NCBI RefSeq assembly: GCF_000372725.1
Contig: NW_005201269.1
Coordinates: forward strand, 277,249-341,248
Origin: Emiliania huxleyi CCMP1516
Lineage: Eukaryota; Haptophyta; Isochrysidales; Noelaerhabdaceae
Direction: 5' to 3'
Length of the DNA: 64,000 nucleotides
How positions within the stretch are numbered: position 1 is the stretch's first letter; each line of letters begins with the position of its first letter. The notes under the pieces are model-generated. The model was given only the letters and a program-made list of their open reading frames with translations. It ran no database searches and had not been told where the DNA came from. Position numbers and translations under genes: made by a program. Shown here piece by piece: positions 29,946 to 40,663 of this stretch.

Positions 29946-31004
29946 TCTGAGGGAGGGTGTAAATGACCCCCCCCCCCAATGAACACACCAGAGACCAGTG
30001 AGGGAGGGCGAGACGATCGAGGGGTCCCGTACCATGCGGAATCGACCCTATCCAGTGCTCAAGTGCTCAAGGATGTAGAGTGTAGAGCGCTGTAGAGCTG
30101 TAGAGATGTAGAGCGCTCTGGAGCGCTGTAGAGCAATGTAGAGTTGTAGAGCTCTACATCCGCCGCGTGACGAGGCGGGTGCGTAGAGCGATGTAGAGGC
30201 GCTCTACAACGTGAAATCTCTACAACAAACTCTACATCATAAGCGGCGAACGAGGCACGGTCGCTCTCCGGCATGAGGCGCGTTGCACTTGCCAGTGCTG
30301 CCCTGGCCTTCTGTCTGCCCGCCCAATGGGTGGGAGGTGCCTCTGCTGCTGTGGCATGCCTCACGGCTGCGACTGGCCGGCGCCTCGGCGCGTCAGCTCG
30401 GGCTCGGCGTAGTGATAGTGGCCAGCGCAACTCGCCTGGACTCAACGCTCAGCCAGGAGCTCCCGCACGCGCTGGCGCGAGTCATGGCGCATGCAACGCG
30501 TCTGAATGCTCGCCTCGCCTCGCGCAAATGCGACCGTCCTCGCAGCCGATAGTCCACCGCCTGCTAAAGAAGCACAGCGACGAATGCGGCACCGGCGACG
30601 CATGGCAGGCTGGTCATGATGCAGTCATAGGGTGTTGTGTGCCGTCAGAGTGACTCTCTGTGTGTTAGGGATAGTCAGGGCCGTCCATCAGAGCTCTAGT
30701 AAGCTCGGACACACCCCATTAGTGCGACTCGACCTCTTTGAGTCACTGCCTTCCCGGCGGGTTGGCTGTAGAGCCTCTACAACAAACTCTACAGCAAAAT
30801 CGCGCTCTACATCGCTCTACAACGCACCCGCCTCGTCACGCGGCGGATGTAGAGCTCTACAGCTCTCTCTACAGCGCTCCAGAGTGCTCTACATCTCTAC
30901 ATACAGCTCTCAGCGCTCTACAGCGCTCTCCAGCGCTCTACATCTCTACAGCTCTACAGCGCTCTACACTCTACATCCTCTACTCGAGTACACCCTCCCT
31001 CAGA
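29946..31004. mobile_element. Inverted-repeat element E2 with GTAGAGC arrays
   Basis: The outer ends TCTGAGGGAGGGTGTA (29946-29961) and its complement (30989-31004) are exact inverted copies. Inside them, arrays of the unit GTAGAGC/GATGTAGAG run at 30071-30236 and, inverted, at 30768-30984. The arrays share a non-array block containing CCGCCGCGTGACGAGGCGGG. The left arm also holds the 95-base cassette seen in E1. The core (30240-30765) has only short frames and no recognisable transposase. No target duplication was found. Confidence 0.75.
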
Positions 31005-31411
31005 TTGCGCGGCGCGGCCCGAGATCGCGCACCTCGGCACTCGGCGAGGACCGAGGTGGATGGGTTGGGAGCGAGGGGGCGGAAGTGATCAGTGCGGTAG
31101 ATCGGTCAGCTCGGGGCGCGTGAGCCGGACTTGTGAGCCGGACGGCTTTCATTTCTCTCTGCGTTCTTGCACATGGAGTGCAAGATACTCGTTCTGTTGC
31201 CATCCCAAACAAACTGTCACTCCCCTTTCTCCCGGCCGGGGTGGGGCGCGCGCGGGGGCGGCGGGTGTGCGGGATGTCTGTGGGCCCGAGAGCGATTGTT
31301 CTATAACATACATAGGAGAAAAGAAATCTTCTCTCGTGTGCACAGCGGCAGCGAACCCCGCCTCGCTGATTGTGCCTCCGGTCTACAGTCGGACGAGCCC
31401 CGCCACGCCGA
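31005..31411. other. Intergenic, nothing recognised
   Basis: Short frames only between element E2 and the next gene. Confidence 0.5.
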
Positions 31412-33273
31412 ATGCTCTCCCGACGTGTCGCACAGACCAACTTTGATCCCGGCCGTGGCGACGCTCTGCGCGCCTGCGTCGCCAGCTTGCTCGACTTGCC
31501 TCTCGCCCAGACGCCAGACTTTCTGAACGCCGCGGGAGGCGACTACTGGCGGTCGATGGTGTCGCACGGCGCCGCGCTCGGCCTCGCACCAATCAAGGTC
31601 GCGCTCGGCGCCGACGGCAAGCTGCCGAGCCCGTCCGTCGAGGGCGGCCTCTGCATTTTACGCGGCACGTCGCCCCGTGGCGCGCACGGGCACGTCATCG
31701 TCGCCGCCGTCGGCCGTGATGGTCTGCGAGAGCTGGCCGTGGCAGGGATCGCCACAGCGTCCGCTGACGCGTCGGCGTCTCGGCTGCAGGCGTCACTCTC
31801 GATCCCGTCCACGACCCGCACCCCTCCGGACACATGCTCCTCCCGCCGTACACCTGGGCCGCCTTTTACGCATCGCCCTGCCCCGCCGCCGCCCGCTCGG
31901 CGGCGACCGCCGCCACGAGCAGCATCGCCGCCGGCAGCGCCGCCAGCAGCGGCAGCGGCGCCGAGGCGAGCGGCAGCGGCGGGGCGGCCGCCACCATCCT
32001 CTCGCGGCTCGCTCCGGCGCTCTGCGCGGCCGGATTCGAGGTGCAGGCGCCGCTGCTGGTCCGCTGGTACAACGAGCACCCAAAGGTGACTCCGCTCGGC
32101 GTGGCGCACCACCTCGACGCCGATGGCGACACGCTCGCGCTTCTGGTCGGCAACTCGCGCACGCTCTGGCGCCCCTTTGTGCGGTGGGTGGGCGAGCGGC
32201 TGGCGGAGGACGAGAACTACCTCGCGCGCCACCCCGACGCTCTCGACGCATACGCGCGCCACGCCGTCTCCACCCTCCTCCGCGCTCTCGACGGCGTGCC
32301 CGGCCTCCACGCGGCGCCGTCGGTCGTCTTCGCGGACGAGACGCTCGAGACGCACGGCCGCTGCGTCTCGGTCGCCACCGCGGCGCACGTCGCGGGCCTG
32401 GCCTTCTACGACGCCTCGCTGCAGCGCTCGCTCCACAAGGCGCTCGGCCAATGAATTTATGTAATCAATTCTAAATCGATGTCTCAATCAATCTCGCTCC
32501 ACAAGGCGCTCGGCCCGTGGATCGCGTACCGCGCGGTGATCGTCTTTTCTGGCGTCACTGCGCCGCGCTTGCCGCGGCCGCCGGAGCCGACCAACCCGCT
32601 CTCACCCGCAGAGGCGCAGCGCGTCCTCGCCATCCAGCAGGAGAAAAAAGAGACCGCCGCCCCCGCGCACCGCGAGACTCTCGCACCCTCATCTCGCACC
32701 CTCAGACCAGCCATTGGCCTCCCCGCCCTCCCCTCGCCTCTGGAGGCCATGCCCTCCGCCCCTTCCCCCGCCGCCCCCACCTCCCCGCCCCCGCCCCTTC
32801 CCTCTCCGGGGCAGGACTGCTTTCTTCGGTGGGACGACTCGGACGAGCAGGCCAACTGGGGGCGGCTGCGCTCGATCGTCGACGCGTTTGAGATTGGGCG
32901 CGAGCACCGGTACGAGCACGAGATGATGCAGTTCCACTACGAGCCGGACGCGCACAGGCGGCTCGAGGCGCTCCGCCGTACCGCTCTCTGCGCGCGCGGC
33001 CCCGGCGACGGCGGCGCGGCGGCGCGGCGAGCCGCGCTGTCGTGTGACGCGCGGACCGGGGGCGCCGGCGGGCTGCCGGCGGGGACGCAGACAGCTGTGA
33101 GCGCCTTTGACCAGGGTCAACCGGCCGAGACGCAGACGGCAGCGGCGGAGCCGGGCCAGCAGGCACAGACGCAGACCTTCCTCGCGACGGGTGAGGAGGC
33201 GACGCAGACGGCGCTGCAGCGCACGGCCGAAGCGGGCGTCCAGCACCGCCCGGTGCTCGCGAACCAGGTGTGA
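31412..33273 (+). CDS. Papain-like (C39-type) domain fused to MMACHC-like cobalamin-trafficking domain; two introns
   Basis: Proposed exons 31412-31721, 31790-32439 and 32506-33273 give 575 residues. The first part (about 1-150) follows a papain-like pattern (LRACVASLLDLP, GTSPRGAHGHVIVAA, DPVHDPHPSGHM). The usual GDC/GNC cysteine seems to be Ala here (GDALRAC), so activity is doubtful. The second part resembles MMACHC, which removes the upper ligand of cobalamin: CAAGFEVQAPLLVRWYNEH, DTLALLVGNSRTLW, SVATAAHVAGLAFYD, and after intron 2 GPWIAYRAVIVFSG and a WGRLRSIVDAF stretch. The C terminus is low-complexity (TQTA repeats). Intron 2 (32440-32505, GC-AG) begins with a copy of the following exon. 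An additional intron may lie around 32640-32815. The fusion partner order is what is unusual. Confidence 0.65.
32427..32515 (+). repeat. GC-AG intron 32440-32505 bounded by an exact 23-base direct repeat
   Basis: Positions 32427-32449 and 32493-32515 are identical. The AG acceptor lies inside the second copy. Without splicing the frame stops at once (TGA at 32451). Confidence 0.85.
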
Positions 33274-35157
33274 GGGGGGGGGGGGGCAGCCGTGTCTCAA
33301 TTTGTCACACGCAGGCGCCGGCGCGGACCCTCTCTGCTTTCCTTTTTTTGTTTTTTTAATATGTATCGGGGAAAAGTAATGCAGGCCAATTGTCGCTGTG
33401 ATGACGAAGAGGTGGTTCTCAGACTTGAACAACAACCGGGTCTTTCCAGTGGATCAAGGCACGAGTCCAACACGCACATTTTGTCCCGGGCGGCGAAGCG
33501 AAAACCGCCGTCGCCGTAGTGGACCCCCCACCACCAGCCCCTTGGACGTTGGAGTGTGAACAGTGAAGGCTTCGTATAGCCCTCCGGTCTACTAGAAGGT
33601 CCGCAGGACTGGAGCGAAAAAAAGCAAGCCCGGGGGGCGAGTGCGTAGGATCTTGCTAGGACGCGAGACCTTTTTAAAGAACCGAAATCTCCAGGAAATA
33701 TCCCAACGCGGTACGGCTCTACCCCCCCCCCCCAAAGCCCACACTGCAAAGAAACTGTGAGACAGTCATGCTCTTTGCTTCTAGGTTCTACTCTGTGAGC
33801 GTTCGGTTCAGCGCGCCTTGCCAGGCCCTGCCTCGAGGGTGAGCATCTTCATCAGCACCGTCTTGCCAGGCCCAGCACCTGCGGTCGTGCGGACGGGCTT
33901 GCCGGAGCGCGGAGGCGTGGCAGCGGCGGCGGGCAGCGGTGTCGCACCGCTCGGGCCCATGGTGGATGACGCTTGCTCGGATATAGAAAAGACGCCAGGC
34001 CCCCAGGGCAGCAGCAGCCTCGAGCAGGCAAGAGCTTTCGCAATACATGTACAACTCCATGTAGAGGCTTTCATGAGCACCGCGACGACAGGTGCGACGT
34101 CGAACGCACCCCTCCACGAGCTGCAAAAGTGAGTGAGCGCGCACACACACAGTCCCGCCGAGCGCGCGACGAGCCCCCTCAAGCCTCATGCCCGTGCCCG
34201 CACCTCGCCTTTCTGACGTGACTGTCTCCTGACCATCATCTCGCGGCCCGTGTGATTCGCGCGTCTCTCAACGCATGTCAAGACAACACAGGGTACGGGA
34301 TCGCCAAGCAGGTAGCGCCGCTCCTAACTATGGCCAAAGACCTCCAACGGCCAATCTGAGAACGCGTGGTCCGTGGAACCTGCCCTTTAGCGCCGACACG
34401 TGAGACGAGACCCCCTCCACCACTGCCGCACCACCCTCGCCGAGTGTCTGATTCACAACGCTCGGCAACCGGGCATCGCCCCGGGACGTAATAGCACCTT
34501 CACAGCCGAACGATGCGAGACGCAAGTCCACCAAGCTCGGCATTCCAACGGCCAGACAGCTGGGCCAGAGCGGTATTTTGGTTTTCAAAAGTTTTTTTTG
34601 CCTGCTCCAACGCTCCTGCTCCAACGATGTGGTCGTTCAAGCGGCACGCAGCCCTGCCCGGCACAACCGGGTTAGTGGCGCACGGCACCCGCGGCGCTTC
34701 TGTGCTCGCGACGTGCCCGCTGCGCGTCGGTCGCGACCTACGCGCCGGCGCTCGGCGCACCCAAGTCCAAGCTGTAGTTGATCGTTGCTTCCCTTTCGCG
34801 AGGCGGTGCGGACTGCCGGCGGCCTCGGTCTCCCTCTGCCCGTGCGACTTTCGCTAACTCCCTCGAGCCTAGACCGTCTCTTCGGGACGGCGCTCTTGAG
34901 CACGTTTGGCACCAAGGGGCTTTGATTCTTACGACCCTCACCCGCCAAGGCAGGTGCGCACTTGGCGCGTGCGTTTCTTTTTTATTATTTACCCAAAGTG
35001 AGACGCCGTGCTTAGAGTGAAGTGTTGCTTTTGTGTGAGTTGTGCGAGCTCCAACTTGCTCGGAAGGGAGGGTACGCACGGCTAGAGGCTAGAAAGAATC
35101 TCCTCTCGCCACCACACGGCTGGGGCAGCCGACCGACGAAGACGGCGTGCGTGAACA
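33274..35157. other. Intergenic, no gene recognised
   Basis: Homopolymer runs of G (33275-33287) and C (33722-33732). Several frames of 60-130 codons on both strands lack family resemblance. A repeat of TGCTCCAACG occurs at 34600-34630. Confidence 0.5.
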
Positions 35158-37895
35158 ATGCAAATCACGCCGTTGCCGCCGGCGGTTTCGGACCGCATCC
35201 GCGCCGCCACGGCCGTCCCGACCTTTTCTCGGGCGCTCGAGGAGCTCGTCTTCAACTCTCTCGACGCCGGCGCCACCGAGATTGTGGCGTCGGTGAACGT
35301 GCAGGCGCTGTCGCTCAGCGTGCGCGACAACGGGCGCGGCATGGACAGGCTCGCCCTGTCGGTGGTGGGAACCAGCGCCGCCACCTCAAAGATTCGATCG
35401 CTGGAGGAGCTGCGCGGCGGCGTGCACACCTTTGGCTTCCGAGGCGAGGCGCTCCACGCCCTCTCGACGGTCGCGTTGGTGGAGATTGTCAGCCGCTGCG
35501 TCGACCCGCCGGCGGCGCCCTCGCTGGTCACGGTGCTGCAGCACGGCCAGCGCACGCAGCCGGGCCCCGCCGCGGAGGCGCGCGCGCCAGGCACGACTGT
35601 CTCGGTGAGAAACATGTTCTCCAACCGGGCCGTGGCGCGCAAGAGGCACCAGCGGCCGAGCGCCGCCGGCGCAGAACTCTCCCTCCTCGTTGCAAGGATG
35701 ACGCGCCTCGCTGTGGCGAGTCCGGGCGTCGCCTTCCGGCTCCACGACGCGTCGCGCGGCGTAACGCTCGTGACCAAGGGGCGGGCCGCATCTCCGCTCG
35801 CGGCCTTTCGGCAGCTGCTGCTTTGCGGCTCCCACGAGGAGCAGCCGCGGCTCGCAGAGCTCAGCTTCGACGACGGTCGATACAGCCTCCACGGCCACCT
35901 GTCGGTGCTCTGCAACGGAGGTCGCATCCGCGATGCGCAGCTGCTGTCGCTCAACGGCCGCCCTCTCGAGCGCACCAGCGAGCTTCACCGCCTGATCGAG
36001 GCGTCGTACGCCAGGCTCCACCGACGGCTCGCGGGCCAAACGTCGTCACCCGGCAGCGCGCCTGCCGTCTTTTGCATATCTCTGACCTGCTGCCCGTCGC
36101 GGTACGACGCGGCGTTCCACAAGGAGAAGTCCGAGGTGATGTTCTACGATCTGGCCGCAGTCCGCAACGCGCTGCTCGGGGCGCTGACCAGCTTCTTCTG
36201 CCGCGAGGCTAGCGCACTCGACCCGCGTGACATCGCAGCGGAGCTGGTTTGCCTCGCAGCAGGTGCGCGCGACGCGAGCGACGACGCGCCACGCGAGGTG
36301 CGCGATGGCACACACGGCGAGCGGCGAGACGAGGCGGTCGACGAGGCGGTCGACGAGACAGAGGGGGAGGGAGGAGGGCTGGTGGGAGCCACCAGCTACG
36401 AGGCGGAGCCAGGAGCGAGAGGGAGCGACCATGGTCAGTCGGCGTCCGTCGAGGCCGACCGGCACGAGCTGCGAGAGGCGGGACGCGCCGGGTACGAGCT
36501 CCAGGAGGACCGATCGACTGGTGGGGCGCGCGTGTCGCTAGCCCGCGCGCGGCACCACCCGGCCGTGCTGCTCGCAGCGTTGGAGAGCCCGGCCACCCCA
36601 CCGCCACCATCACCGCTCGAGTGCCAGCCGCCAGCGCGCAAAGTCGACCCCGAGCGGCAGCAACGGCAGCCTCTGGCGACGCCGCCACCTCTCGGCCCCT
36701 CTTCTTCGGGCAACTGGCTTTCGTCCCCGAGGCCTTCTGCGGCGGGCCGCAGCAAGCGCCCCCTCGACGAAGCGCCTAAAGAGGAGTGGCTGGGGCAAGA
36801 GGGGCGCTGGGAGGAGCAGGAGGCGGGGCGAGAGGCGGGGCAGGGGGGGGGGAGGGACGGCGTCGGGCCATCCCTCGGAGGAGCCGTCCACGCCGCTGAG
36901 GGACCCGCGCCAGGGCTGCTGGCGGGGGCACACGGTTTGCCCCATCCCGCTCCCGCTCATACCGCCGCCCAAGACGGAGGCGACGGTCTCTTTGGCGGCG
37001 AGGGAGACGAGGCTGGCATCGCTCGCGGGCTCGTCTCCGCGGCCTTTGGCAACCTTGTCGACAGCCGGCCGAGCCGCCGCCGGCCGGTGCGCCGCGGGCT
37101 CCCGTTCCACCAGCGGCTTTCTGCAGCGCCGAGCCTCGCAGCTGCGCCCGAGCCGACGGAGAGCAGGATCACCAAGGACGACCTCTCGCGGCTCGTCGCC
37201 ATCGGACAGATCGACCGCCGCTTCGTGGCCGCGTGCATCCCTCCCCGCGATGGCGGCGGCGCGCGGCTCTGCCTCGTCGACCAGCACGCGGCGGACGAGC
37301 GCGTGCAGCTCGAGCTGCTGCAGGCGAGGACGATCTCGCCGCAAGGCGGCCCTCTGCCTGGCGCCGTGGCGCGGCGCCGGCTGCACCCGCCCCGCGCCGT
37401 GGCGCTGCCCTCGCACGAGGGCGCGGCCCTCAGTCAGGCGGCGCCGTCCGCCCGCGCTTGGGGCTGGGAGCTCGAGGGCGTCGGCGTGGGAGACACGCAC
37501 CTCCGCGCCGTCCCCGTGCTGCTCGGCGTCGAGCTCGGAGACGGGGCGCTGCTCGAGTACCTGCGCCTGATCGCAGAGACGGGCTGCCCGGCGCAGCCTC
37601 CGCCCCAGGTGCACCGAATCCTCGCCTCCAAGGCGTGCCGAAGGGCAATCATGTTTGGGGACATGCTCGACGCTACGCAGTGCCAGGCGCCATACCTCCC
37701 GTCATCCCCGACGCCGGTCGTTTTTCTCCACTTCTCAGATGGAACTCGCGGCCCACGTAGGCCCTGCTCACCAAGCTCGCTGGGTGCGCGATGCCGTTCT
37801 TTTGCGCGCACGGACGGCCATCCATCGCGCCCATGCTGCAGCTGCCCACCGCCGACAGCCCGCCGCGGATGCTGGTGCGCGACAGGAATGATTAG
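35158..37895 (+). CDS. MLH3: DNA mismatch repair protein MLH3 (MutL homologue)
   Basis: Acts with MLH1 in mismatch repair and meiotic crossover resolution. The N-terminal GHKL ATPase has ELVFNSLDAGATEI, DNGRGM and FGFRGEALHAL. The C-terminal part has the endonuclease motif DQHAADERVQLE (about 708-719), then ACRRAIMFGDML and, in the last exon, FFCAHGRPS. These are the metal-binding pieces of the MLH3/PMS2 type, and the CAHGRP form points to MLH3. Intron 37687-37760 is GC-AG and joins ATQCQ to ALLTKLAGCAMPFFC. The result is 887 residues if no other intron exists. The middle third (about 365-660) is acidic or low-complexity linker and may hide an intron. Starting at 35158 places the ATPase motifs at normal distance. 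Confidence 0.85.
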
Positions 37896-37969
37896 GAGGT
37901 GGGACGAAGGGGGGTTCGTTGTGTGAGGAGAGGCGCCGCTCGCCCTCTCCGGAGCGATGGCGCGGCGCG

Positions 37970-38150
37970 GCGCGCGCAGGAGCTCACACGCACGGCCGGC
38001 GGGCCGGGCCTGACGGGGAGCGTCCTCTCCCGCCGTCCGCGCGGCTCGATTGGGGGGTCCGGCGGTGGGCCGCTCGTGGTGGCCGAGTGCCGCGCTGTCT
38101 GTGTGGGCCCGCGCGCCTCAGCAGAGCGCGTAGCTTGCCACCTCCTGGTT
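37970..38150 (+). repeat. Dispersed repeat, inverted copy at 43515-43705
   Basis: About 175 bases from GGAGCTCACACGCACGGCC to GTAGCTTGCCACCTCC are nearly identical to the complement of the second copy. The two copies enclose E3, ELL and E4. Confidence 0.9.
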
Positions 38151-38225
38151 GACTCTGGCCTGCGGTTTTTTTGTTTCGGCGCTCCAACCCGCCGTGGAAC
38201 ATGAACACATATGCACACCGGGGCA

Positions 38226-39550
38226 CCTGAGCCCTGGTCTGACAGCCTGACAGCAAACCCGGACAGCGCCTGACAGTGCCCGACAGCCTGACAGCGCTGA
38301 CAGCACTTTCTCTGACAGTCTGACAGCACGTGTCTGACAGCCTGACAGCAGAGTCTGGCAGGCGAGGGGTTCCGTCGCTGTCAGGCCCTAACGTGACAGC
38401 CTGACAGCTGCCTGACAGCCCGACAGCACACAGTGGCCTGACAGCAGCTCGCTGACAGCCTGACAGCCCGACAGCAGCACAGACCGTACACAGACCCCGT
38501 AGAGCCTCTTTCTTGTGCCCCATTGAGGGTATAACAAAGTTACATGCAAAGACATGTGAGTGTGGTCCATGTCCATGTAGTCATGGGATGGTCATGGGTC
38601 TCTCTCTCAACCCTCCCGCCCGCCACCTCTGCGGACCCCTCTCTAGCACCGGCGGCTGTGCTACTACAAATGAAGCTACCAGCTAGCCTTCTGGGGCCCT
38701 ACAGTCATATGCCTACGGCGTCTGGGTGGGGGTGGCCGTCTCCAAGGACAGCTCATCCAAGGTCTTTGCCATCGGCAACATTCAGCAGGTGGCCGTCGCC
38801 GACGGCACAGTAGACGCGCGCCGCGCCACTGGCAGCTCCAGCGCAGAGTACCTGCGCCAGCTCTCCATGAGTCAGCGCAGCAACGGGGTCTTCATCAACG
38901 ACCCCAAGGGCCTCTTTATCCTCCGGTGGTACCGTGAGGTGAAGGGTGACGGGACCCCCCCAGACGGCCCGCGCTACCAGAACAGAGCGTGCAAGTACTA
39001 CAAGCTGACGAGCGACAACGATGGGGAGGCCTTCCGCTGGACCAGCAACTACCAGATCATCAGCAAGGTGTACCTGAAGAAGCACTCCACCCTGCCTCTC
39101 TGCTATTCCCTCAGTGCGGCAGACAAGAAGATGGTGACGTCCACCATGAAAAAGATGGTGGGACCGGAGGCAGAGTAGAGGCTAGAGTATGTATGTGTAG
39201 TAGAGTCCTGCTGGTCTCCTATTGATAGTGTCATAAGTGTGGCTGGTGTGTGTCAGAGCCTGGCAGCACCCCGACAGCACCACCTGACAGCACCTGACAG
39301 TAACAGCCCACCGTCTGACAGCAGCAGCAGCCTGACAGCTCTGACAGCTCCGACAGCGTCTGACAGCAACACCCGACAGCTCCGACAGCACCTGACAGCT
39401 ACAGAACCCCTCGCCTGTCAGACATGCACCCGACAGCACCCGACAGCACTGACAGCACCTGACAGCTGGTCTGACAGAGGCACCTGACAGTGCCTGACAG
39501 CTGCCCGACAGCCCGACAGATCACCTGACAGCACCTGACAGCCTGACAGC
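38226..39550 (+). mobile_element. Repeat element E3 with CTGACAGC arrays and an internal gene
   Basis: An array of CTGACAGC/CCGACAGC units (38234-38480) is followed by a unique part with a protein-coding exon (38705-39178) and a second array of the same motif in the same orientation (39253-39545). A partial copy with the first array and the next 200 bases lies at 49744-50228, with identity starting at CTGAGCCCTGGTCTGACAGC and ending near 38691. Being present twice, it is a dispersed element. Whether the arrays are true ends is not certain. Confidence 0.7.
38705..39178 (+). CDS. Unknown protein exon inside element E3
   Basis: The frame is open from a CTACAG acceptor at 38705 to a TAG at 39178 and reads like protein: AYGVWVGVAVSKDSSSKVFA, FINDPKGLFILRWYREVKG, FRWTSNYQIISKVYLKKHS. 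There is no ATG in frame, so it is a downstream exon or a fragment of a longer gene. I do not recognise the family. Lying between the two CTGACAGC arrays, it may belong to the element. The partial copy of E3 at 49744 stops just before this exon. Confidence 0.5.
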   Translation, partial: SYAYGVWVGVAVSKDSSSKVFAIGNIQQVAVADGTVDARRATGSSSAEYLRQLSMSQRSNGVFINDPKGLFILRWYREVKGDGTPPDGPRYQNRACKYYKLTSDNDGEAFRWTSNYQIISKVYLKKHSTLPLCYSLSAADKKMVTSTMKKMVGPEAE

Positions 39551-40575
39551 CAGGGCTCAGCGGGGCACACAGGCCCCACGCACAGGCACAGACAGCCACT
39601 CGCCACTCCCCAGGCCACAGCACACAGACACGCATGAGGGCGCATCGGTGGTGCAACCGAGATATGACGCCGTCGGGCCGTCGAGTGATTGAGTGATTGA
39701 GAATGCGACCAGTGCCTGCATAGAACGAAAAGCATAAGTATCTAAAACTAGACTGAAGGAGACAGAACCGAGCAAAGTGCCGGGACTCCCCGCTTTCTTT
39801 CTTTGGCTAGTTTATGAAACAACCGCGAGGCCAGAAAGAATTTAACAGAACAACTCTCTCACAGCAGAAAGAAAGAAAACACGCAACACAAGAAAAGAAA
39901 GAACACATACAATCCAAGGGAGAAAGAAAGAAAGAAAATACAGAACCCAAGGGAGGGATGGGAGGACGGCACACGGGATTTTAAGGGGAGGAGTGTGGTG
40001 CTAGCCGTCGCCCACCCACCCTTGCATGGGCGTCTGCCTCTTCCTATCTCTCTTCGCAGTCTCTCGCCAATTCTCGCAGCGACCTTCATGCCGCGCCTCG
40101 CGGTCTTCTCACCTCTCGTCGTTCTCTCTCCTGCCGCTTCATCCTCTGACCCATCGCTCTCCTCGGCCTCGTTCTGCGACGCCGCCGCTGCCTGCCGAGC
40201 CCTTGCTCTCGCGGCTTCTCTCGCGTTTAAAATTCTTTTCCCTGAGGGGGTCGCCGGGGGGGATGGGATGATGGGGATGGTCTTTTAGGCGAGCATTACG
40301 GTGGCTCGCGGATTCGACTGTCTTTGGTCCCCCCGGTCGTGCCCACCTTTATGAGGACGACGGCGCCGGCTGTGCCTTTTTTTCGAACCTGTGTGCTGTG
40401 CGAGAGAGTTGGAATTCTCTTCCCAGGGAGCCGTCGTAAAAGTAGGGAAAATTCTTTTCCCTAGTGCCTCGCCGTCCTCGCAGGACCGCAGGAGTCGCTT
40501 AGGCGGCTCCCGTGGTGTACCTGTGTTAGTGCCAGTGCGCGCCAGTCCCGTGCCCAGCGTCGTGCGCGGGCTTGT
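39551..40575. other. Intergenic, with dispersed repeat copy and AG-rich tracts
   Basis: AAGAAAGAAAG tracts at 39860-39950. Positions 39945-40115 match 52995-53215 (inverted) and partly 54205-54310 (direct), including CCCAAGGGAGGGATGGGAGGACGG-type sequence. A AAATTCTTTTC motif occurs at 40226-40240 and 40448-40460. No gene is recognised. Confidence 0.6.
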
Positions 40576-40630
40576 TTAAATTCTTTTCCATTTTTAAAAT
40601 TCTTTTCGTTCTGGTCTAAATTCTTTTCCC
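40576..40630 (+). promoter_or_regulatory. Three TAAATTCTTTTC motifs upstream of ELL
   Basis: Copies at about 40576-40590, 40595-40609 and 40615-40630. The last ends 33 bases before the ATG at 40664, the same spacing as in two other genes in the window. Confidence 0.45.
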
Positions 40631-40663
40631 TTCCCTCCAATTTCTGTTGGCTCACCGCCCCGG

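Noticed and set aside
33808..34182. Minus-strand frame containing GAGPGKTVLMKML as a P-loop protein
   Set aside because: The loop is near the C terminus with no Walker B or other nucleotide-binding sequence, and the rest is not protein-like.
38234..39545. CTGACAGC arrays as a CRISPR array
   Set aside because: Units are contiguous and degenerate without regular unique spacers, and the genome is eukaryotic.
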